Of a stretch of DNA of 64,000 nt, positions 59,665-64,000 are shown one piece after another. Both the position numbers and the translations under genes were made by a program. The stretch spans positions 124,001-188,000 of the forward strand of contig NZ_LPUF01000002.1 of NCBI RefSeq assembly GCF_002072955.1, in the 5' to 3' direction. Under the pieces are notes generated by a model. That model made no database searches and had not been told where the DNA came from. It saw only the letters and a list, made by a program, of their open reading frames with translations. Numbering within the stretch: the stretch's first letter is position 1; each line of letters begins with the position of its first letter. Source of the stretch: Methyloprofundus sedimenti. GTDB lineage: Bacteria > Pseudomonadota > Gammaproteobacteria > Methylococcales > Methylomonadaceae.

Positions 59665-60528
59665 ATGAAAAAACGACCCGTATCATTTTGCGTATTTGCT
59701 GTCTTAGTAATTTTCAGCGCATTTCCGAGCTTAGTTGGCGCAGACCAGAATAGTCGGGACTTACCACCGGTTGGACCATACGGAGTTGCCGTAACCCCGG
59801 GCATTTATTTAGTAAATTTCTCACTCCTGTACATCTCGAATCCTAACTTGGCAGCTAACATGCCAGCATACAGGACGCCCATTCCTTTAGTGTTTTCCGA
59901 CTGCCTTGAGAAAAACCCACAAGGGTGCTCCTATGCCGCATTTGCACGCTTCTTCGGCGATAAGCCTTTCCCTCGAAGCAAAAGTTGTTCCTATCCGACA
60001 GCTTGTCAGGCGAACTCTAAATGGGAGCGATTGGCTCCGGGTATAGCAAGACGTCTTAGCCAGCTTAACGAACCATTGGGGCTGGATCGGGCCAATAAAA
60101 TCGCCCGAAGTCTTGGCATTGACAAGGGCATGATCCTGACCGATTGGGAATATCAGTGTATGATCGGGACGCCTGCAGACCGAGATGAAGACCAGGATAC
60201 TATTGTTACTTGCGTAAATAATCTCACTAATTCGAACGGAACCACAAACATTCCTCTTTCGAGTTATGGGTTATCTATTACTCAAAAGGGCGATGCACAA
60301 AGCGATTGCGCACCAGAAGCTCCCTGCCTCGTATTTAATGACCTATTCGATGGGCCACTAGAGAAAATTGCCATTAAGTGCGGATTCGAGCAGAAGCTGG
60401 ATCGTATGGTACGTGAAACGTCGTTTCCACAGCTCATAGAGAATGCTAACGGTTGTCAGCAATTCGGTATCAAGGAAACCAATGGTGCGTGCATAGTCGA
60501 ACCAGTCTGCTCTTCGAGATATGATTAG
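59665..60528 (+). CDS. cysteine-rich exported protein, function unknown
   Basis: A 287-residue protein with a signal peptide (KKRPVSFCVFAVLVIFSAF, likely cleaved after LVGA). The mature part has about 12 cysteines, enough for six disulfides, spread in pairs (DCLEKNPQGC, SCSYPTAC, DCAPEAPC, ACIVEPVC). AAAGGGAAAAAG serves as ribosome site. I do not recognise a family. It lies downstream of the nested insertion sequences, in a gap-rich accessory stretch, and has no operon partner. Confidence 0.72.
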   Translation: MKKRPVSFCVFAVLVIFSAFPSLVGADQNSRDLPPVGPYGVAVTPGIYLVNFSLLYISNPNLAANMPAYRTPIPLVFSDCLEKNPQGCSYAAFARFFGDKPFPRSKSCSYPTACQANSKWERLAPGIARRLSQLNEPLGLDRANKIARSLGIDKGMILTDWEYQCMIGTPADRDEDQDTIVTCVNNLTNSNGTTNIPLSSYGLSITQKGDAQSDCAPEAPCLVFNDLFDGPLEKIAIKCGFEQKLDRMVRETSFPQLIENANGCQQFGIKETNGACIVEPVCSSRYD

Positions 60529-60749
60529 ATCTGGCGTTTGACAAAAAGTTAGGCTGACGTATTCTGTTGGAATTTTATCCGCCACGATAGAAATAACAAC
60601 GAGGAATAGGTCAGTGAGTAATGATAATACCATTAACTGCCATTACATTAACTGAGGTCAATACAAATTAAATGCCCATCTTCCCTTACATAAGAAAGGT
60701 GCTATTTAATTAAGTACCTGATCCTAATTATTAAAAACTAAAAATAGAG

Positions 60750-61115
60750 TCAATTTATCTTGTTATTAATAGGCTTGCTTGCAGTCAATGCATTCCAGCC
60801 GATAGTGATCCTGTAAACCATCCAGAAGATAGTCATAAACAAGGTAAAAATGCCTATTCCCATTGCAAAAGTAAGCCCTGATACTGCAATCCCTGCTATA
60901 GCTACCCAACAGGTTTTTATTTGCCAGTTGAAGTGAGATTCGAGCCATGTGCCCTGCACTTCATTCCGCTTATAAAAATTAATTGCTACACCCACCAATA
61001 AAGGCAAAGCTGCAAATATCAAGCTGAGTGCCTGACATAAATAAACCGTAGTCGTTAATCTTTTTAATTCCCGTAATTGATCAGGATCTTTTTGTTCAGT
61101 TGCTAAATTATTCAT
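60750..61115 (-). CDS. DUF4870-like membrane protein
   Basis: A 121-residue membrane protein with three spans (about 27-47, 68-90 and 92-110) and the segment LESHFNWQIKTCW, which matches the DUF4870/TMEM group hallmark. I start it at the ATG at 61115 after an AGGTAGG site; another ATG start is three bases earlier. Function unknown. It stands alone downstream of two tiny genes on the same strand. Confidence 0.78.
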   Translation of the reverse strand: MNNLATEQKDPDQLRELKRLTTTVYLCQALSLIFAALPLLVGVAINFYKRNEVQGTWLESHFNWQIKTCWVAIAGIAVSGLTFAMGIGIFTLFMTIFWMVYRITIGWNALTASKPINNKIN

Positions 61116-61176
61116 CAAACACCTACCTTTTGAGTTGTCAATTAATTAGACTAGCCGAAAAAATTCAGTTAATTTT

Positions 61177-61314
61177 TTATAAAAACCGTATCCAAAACCA
61201 AAGCTCAAATACTGCGCCTGCTAAAAAAGTAAGCCAACCCGCACCAGAATAACCCAAAGCATAAAATACCAAGGAAATAACCAGTAAAATAGTTGTTATT
61301 AAATGACGTTTCAT
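61177..61314 (-). CDS. 45-residue small membrane protein
   Basis: Starts MKRHLITTILLVISLVFYAL and ends in WFWIRFL, almost all hydrophobic, with one or two membrane spans. Its ATG overlaps the stop of the small gene upstream in ATGA, so the two would be coupled in translation. I do not recognise the family. Confidence 0.6.
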   Translation of the reverse strand: MKRHLITTILLVISLVFYALGYSGAGWLTFLAGAVFELWFWIRFL

Positions 61315-61463
61315 TTCTTGTTTAACGCAGTTTTTAACCCTTTACCTCGCTCAGTAGCCTTGCTCATCACCTTCCCTCTGGTTTGGATCTCTTTCTTTGT
61401 TATATGCCTGGGTAATTGACCTGCGGAATAACTCCATATATACGCTAATACCCAGCTTTTCAT
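61311..61463 (-). CDS. 50-residue small basic protein
   Basis: Starts MKSWVLAYIWSYSAGQLPRH and ends KATERGKGLKTALNKK, rich in Lys and Arg after a short hydrophobic start. AAAGAG stands 4 bases before the ATG. The stop overlaps the start of the next small gene by 4 bases. The supporting evidence is this overlap and the ribosome site; no homologue is known to me. Confidence 0.45.
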   Translation of the reverse strand: MKSWVLAYIWSYSAGQLPRHITKKEIQTRGKVMSKATERGKGLKTALNKK

Positions 61464-61533
61464 TACTCTTTAGCTAAACTAAATACTCTATCAGGCAGAT
61501 TGAAGTCGCTCTACAGGCAATCCAGCATTCGCT

Positions 61534-61974
61534 TTAGTCGTCTCGCTTAAATTCCCCTTCTATTACGCCTGGTTCTGCTTTGGATTTTTGTTGCCCCGGA
61601 ACTACACCCGCCTGTATTAAACGTTTTTCAATGATGTATTGCGCAATTCTTCTGCGCACGGAAGGAATCAAGCAAGCAAAACCAATAACATCGGTAAAAA
61701 AACCCGGTGTTAATAATAATGCGCCTCCTACCAGCAAAATAGGACCTTCAACCATTTCATAAGCAGGAACTTCTCCGCGTTGTATGTTTTCCTGAAAACG
61801 CTGCCAGGTTGCTATGCCTTGATGTCTTAACAGGCCTGCGCCGATTATTGCAGTACTCACAACCAGGATAATAGTAGGAAATACGCCAACTATGCCTCCA
61901 ATTTGTAATAACAGATAAATCTCTATAAAGGGGACAATTAAAAAGGCTAAAAAGACGAGTTGGATGGGGTTCAT
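61534..61974 (-). CDS. fxsA: FxsA family membrane protein
   Basis: A 146-residue protein. It starts with a span FLAFLIVPFIEIYLLLQIG and has GALLLTPGFFTDVIGFACLIP near residue 88, the FxsA hallmark, followed by a basic tail. In E. coli FxsA limits the exclusion of phage T7 by the F plasmid; its normal role is unclear. A 478-base gap lies upstream. Confidence 0.92.
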   Translation of the reverse strand: MNPIQLVFLAFLIVPFIEIYLLLQIGGIVGVFPTIILVVSTAIIGAGLLRHQGIATWQRFQENIQRGEVPAYEMVEGPILLVGGALLLTPGFFTDVIGFACLIPSVRRRIAQYIIEKRLIQAGVVPGQQKSKAEPGVIEGEFKRDD

Positions 61975-62452
61975 TATGTGACCTCTTTGTTTATCCGGTT
62001 AATAGAACTGACTTTATTAATTTTTGTCTTAGACTCTCTACAATAAGGACTTTTTAAAAAAAATCAAATAATCAGTCTGCCATTGTATTCAGCCAGCTGT
62101 ATTTGTCACCTTTAATATTAGTAACCTTTCCCCGGTAAATTTGTTTTTTTGTGCTATTTCAGTATCACATCAATTTATCTAAAATATCTGGTCTGACTTT
62201 CAAAAAGCAGAGGTTTGCGCTACAAATCATTGAAAATATACTATCGTCCTGTGGTAATATCATGACTATTTAAATCTCGGTTTATCTTAGGCAAAAAACA
62301 GCAAGCACATATACACTTTACTTTATGCTCTCTTGCCTGCAACAGACAGATACCGAACGTTTTTTTCAGAGCACCAGCCACAATGATAGACCAAAAATCT
62401 TTGTTTTTTCCTGGCGTAAACGGATTGCCTGACTCATTCTCTAGATAACATA
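61975..62452. other. intergenic region between divergent fxsA and dsbD
   Basis: A 478-base AT-rich gap that must hold two promoters. I see no ORF, terminator or repeat in it. Confidence 0.5.
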
Positions 62453-64000
62453 ATGCACTATTTGAAATTTACTTTTGCCTGCTTTTTTATTCTTGTTAGC
62501 CACTGGGCCTATGCCATTGATCCAGATCAGTTATTGCCGCCTGATCAAGCGTTTAAAGTCTCCGCTACAGCAACAGAGGACGGCAACGTAAAGATTTCCT
62601 GGTTAATTGCCGATGGATATTATTTGTATCGCAAGAAAATTTCCTTTGCCTCAAAAACCAATTCGATAATTATTGAGCAAGCTGATTTACCAGCCGGTGA
62701 AATGAAAAAAGATCCAAATTTTGGTGATATGGAAATTTATCGCCATTCTATAGAAAGTCTTTTAACACTAAAACGCCCTGCTACTGCTGTACCGTTTTCT
62801 GTATTAATCAAACACCAGGGCTGTTCAGATTTGGGGCTTTGTTATCCACCGCAAAGTACCATTATAGATGTTCATTTGCCTGCTATAGATACACCACAGG
62901 GTAGCGGTTCATTTAATCCCTTAGATCAGTTAAGTAAGGGGCTGAATCTAGGCCTTCAGCTATTTTCTGATAAATTATTGCCTGCTGATGAAGCTTTTCA
63001 ATTTTTAGCCACAGTCAAAGATGGTCAAACATTAAATCTACAATGGCGCATAGCTGATGGCTACTATCTGTATCGGGAAAAATTTGCACTACAGTTATCA
63101 GGAGCCACTGATACGCAGATACTAAGTTATGAGATTCCTCACGGAAAAGCTAAATATGATGAAGCTTTTGGTAATGTAGAAATTTTGCATGATACTTTAA
63201 GTGTTAATGTGTCCCTTGCCCGCAGCAATCCCGACGCACACGAAATAACGCTTATTGCCAAGTTTCAAGGCTGTGCGGAGCGCGGGGTTTGTTATCCGCC
63301 GATGGAGCAGACAGTTAATTTACTCTTACCTGCTGTTTCAACTGCGGCAATCTCTATGCCTTCTGGTACAGTTAATAATAAACCCGCTTCTGAGCAAGAC
63401 CTTATCGTTGAATCTTTACAACAGGATTCTTTCTTCCTGACCTTATTAAGCTTTTTAGGCTTTGGTTTATTATTAGCCTTTACTCCCTGTGTGTTTCCGA
63501 TGATTCCCATTTTATCGGGAATTATTGTCGGCCAAGGCAAGGATATTACTAACCGCAAGGCTTTTTTCCTGTCTTTTAGTTTTGTCCTTGCTTCAGCAAT
63601 TACCTATACTGTTTTTGGGGTGCTTGCGGCTTTATTTGGCAGTAATCTCCAGGCTACTTTTCAGGCACCCTGGGTGATTTATCTGTTCAGTGGTATTTTT
63701 ATCATTTTATCCTTGTCGATGTTTGATTTTTATCATCTGGAACTGCCAAAATCCTTACAATCTCGTTTGCACAATGCCAGTAACAAGCACCGTGATGGAT
63801 CTTTTATCGGTGCGGCTTTAATGGGTGTCTTTTCTTCGCTGATTGTCGGCCCTTGTGTGGCTGCACCGCTGGCAGCCGCACTGATGTATATTGGTCAGAC
63901 AGGAGATCTCATTCTGGGCGGCTCTGCTTTATTTGTTATGGGCTTCGGCATGGGTATTCCACTACTGATTATTGGTACTTCGGCGGGTAGCTTATTACCC
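62453..64000 (+). CDS. dsbD: thiol:disulfide interchange protein DsbD, tandem N-terminal domains, 3' end beyond the edge
   Basis: A signal peptide (FACFFILVSHWAYA) precedes two N-terminal domains: the first (about residues 18-145) has SWLIADGYYLYRKKISF and a redox pair HQGCSDLGLCYPP; the second (about 165-300) has LQWRIADGYYLYREKFAL and FQGCAERGVCYPP. E. coli DsbD has one such domain. The membrane part starts near residue 325 with GLLLAFTPCVFPMIPILSGII, whose Cys pairs with another in VGPCVAAPLAAALMYI. DsbD brings electrons from thioredoxin to the periplasm. The C-terminal thioredoxin domain lies beyond the window. No operon partner seen. Confidence 0.93.
   Translation, partial: MHYLKFTFACFFILVSHWAYAIDPDQLLPPDQAFKVSATATEDGNVKISWLIADGYYLYRKKISFASKTNSIIIEQADLPAGEMKKDPNFGDMEIYRHSIESLLTLKRPATAVPFSVLIKHQGCSDLGLCYPPQSTIIDVHLPAIDTPQGSGSFNPLDQLSKGLNLGLQLFSDKLLPADEAFQFLATVKDGQTLNLQWRIADGYYLYREKFALQLSGATDTQILSYEIPHGKAKYDEAFGNVEILHDTLSVNVSLARSNPDAHEITLIAKFQGCAERGVCYPPMEQTVNLLLPAVSTAAISMPSGTVNNKPASEQDLIVESLQQDSFFLTLLSFLGFGLLLAFTPCVFPMIPILSGIIVGQGKDITNRKAFFLSFSFVLASAITYTVFGVLAALFGSNLQATFQAPWVIYLFSGIFIILSLSMFDFYHLELPKSLQSRLHNASNKHRDGSFIGAALMGVFSSLIVGPCVAAPLAAALMYIGQTGDLILGGSALFVMGFGMGIPLLIIGTSAGSLLP

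Overview
The window is a gammaproteobacterial chromosome segment: AT-rich, densely packed, mostly housekeeping genes on the minus strand. The ndk-rlmN-pilW-hisS-yfgM-bamB-der, secF-secD-yajC-tgt, rplM-rpsI, dnaB-alr and scpA-scpB blocks are typical of Gammaproteobacteria. A methanotroph-like (Methylococcales) host is my best guess from general gene content and AT richness, but no methane-oxidation gene is present and this is inference only. No rRNA or tRNA gene was recognised.

Layout. 1-4.3 kb: an unknown gene cut by the left edge, a NodU/CmcH-type carbamoyltransferase, and a two-gene ABC exporter. 4.6-7.4 kb: a Na/Ca exchanger, then two adjacent broken genes (a GspF/PilC-like gene with a one-base frameshift, and a clan AA aspartic protease with an in-frame TGA). 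7.6-15.1 kb: an HD-GYP response regulator, an IS30 element, a small exported helical protein, pyk, gap, an inositol-monophosphatase-family gene, an RRM protein and a cold-shock protein. 15.5-21.6 kb: glycolate oxidase glcDEF, a coiled-coil membrane protein and an M48 metallopeptidase lipoprotein. 22-33.4 kb: an EamA transporter with a histidine-rich tail, alr, dnaB, rpsI, rplM, a flavoprotein, scpB/scpA, a site-2 protease, yciO, tsaB and tpx. 33.4-45.4 kb: der, bamB, yfgM, hisS, pilW, rlmN, ndk, secF, secD, yajC and tgt. 46-47.5 kb: a TVP38-family membrane protein and an LpxH-like phosphatase.

47.5-56.8 kb is the most interesting part: a type I-E CRISPR-Cas locus in an unusual gene order and a very uneven state of decay. 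On the minus strand the order is WYL regulator, cas3, cas6e, cse2, cas7e, cas5e, cas8e, an IS66-type transposase gene, cas1, then a four-repeat array. cas6e, cas7e, cas5e and cas8e are uninterrupted. The regulator, cas3, cse2 and cas1 carry nonsense codons, frameshifts or a large deletion, and no cas2 is present. Two of the three spacers are near copies of each other. As it stands the locus cannot make Cas3 or the Cas1-Cas2 integrase; whether the remaining Cascade subunits still do anything is open.

57-59.4 kb holds two nested insertion sequences: an IS4/IS701-like element cut near its 3' end by an IS1595-family element with a clean 8-bp target duplication. 59.6-64 kb: a cysteine-rich exported protein, a DUF4870-like membrane protein, two overlapping tiny genes, fxsA, and a dsbD that runs off the right edge and has two tandem N-terminal domains. 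Several intergenic regions carry palindromes; one motif (TATACTTCGYGCG) ends at least two hairpin or MITE-like elements and recurs in other gaps.
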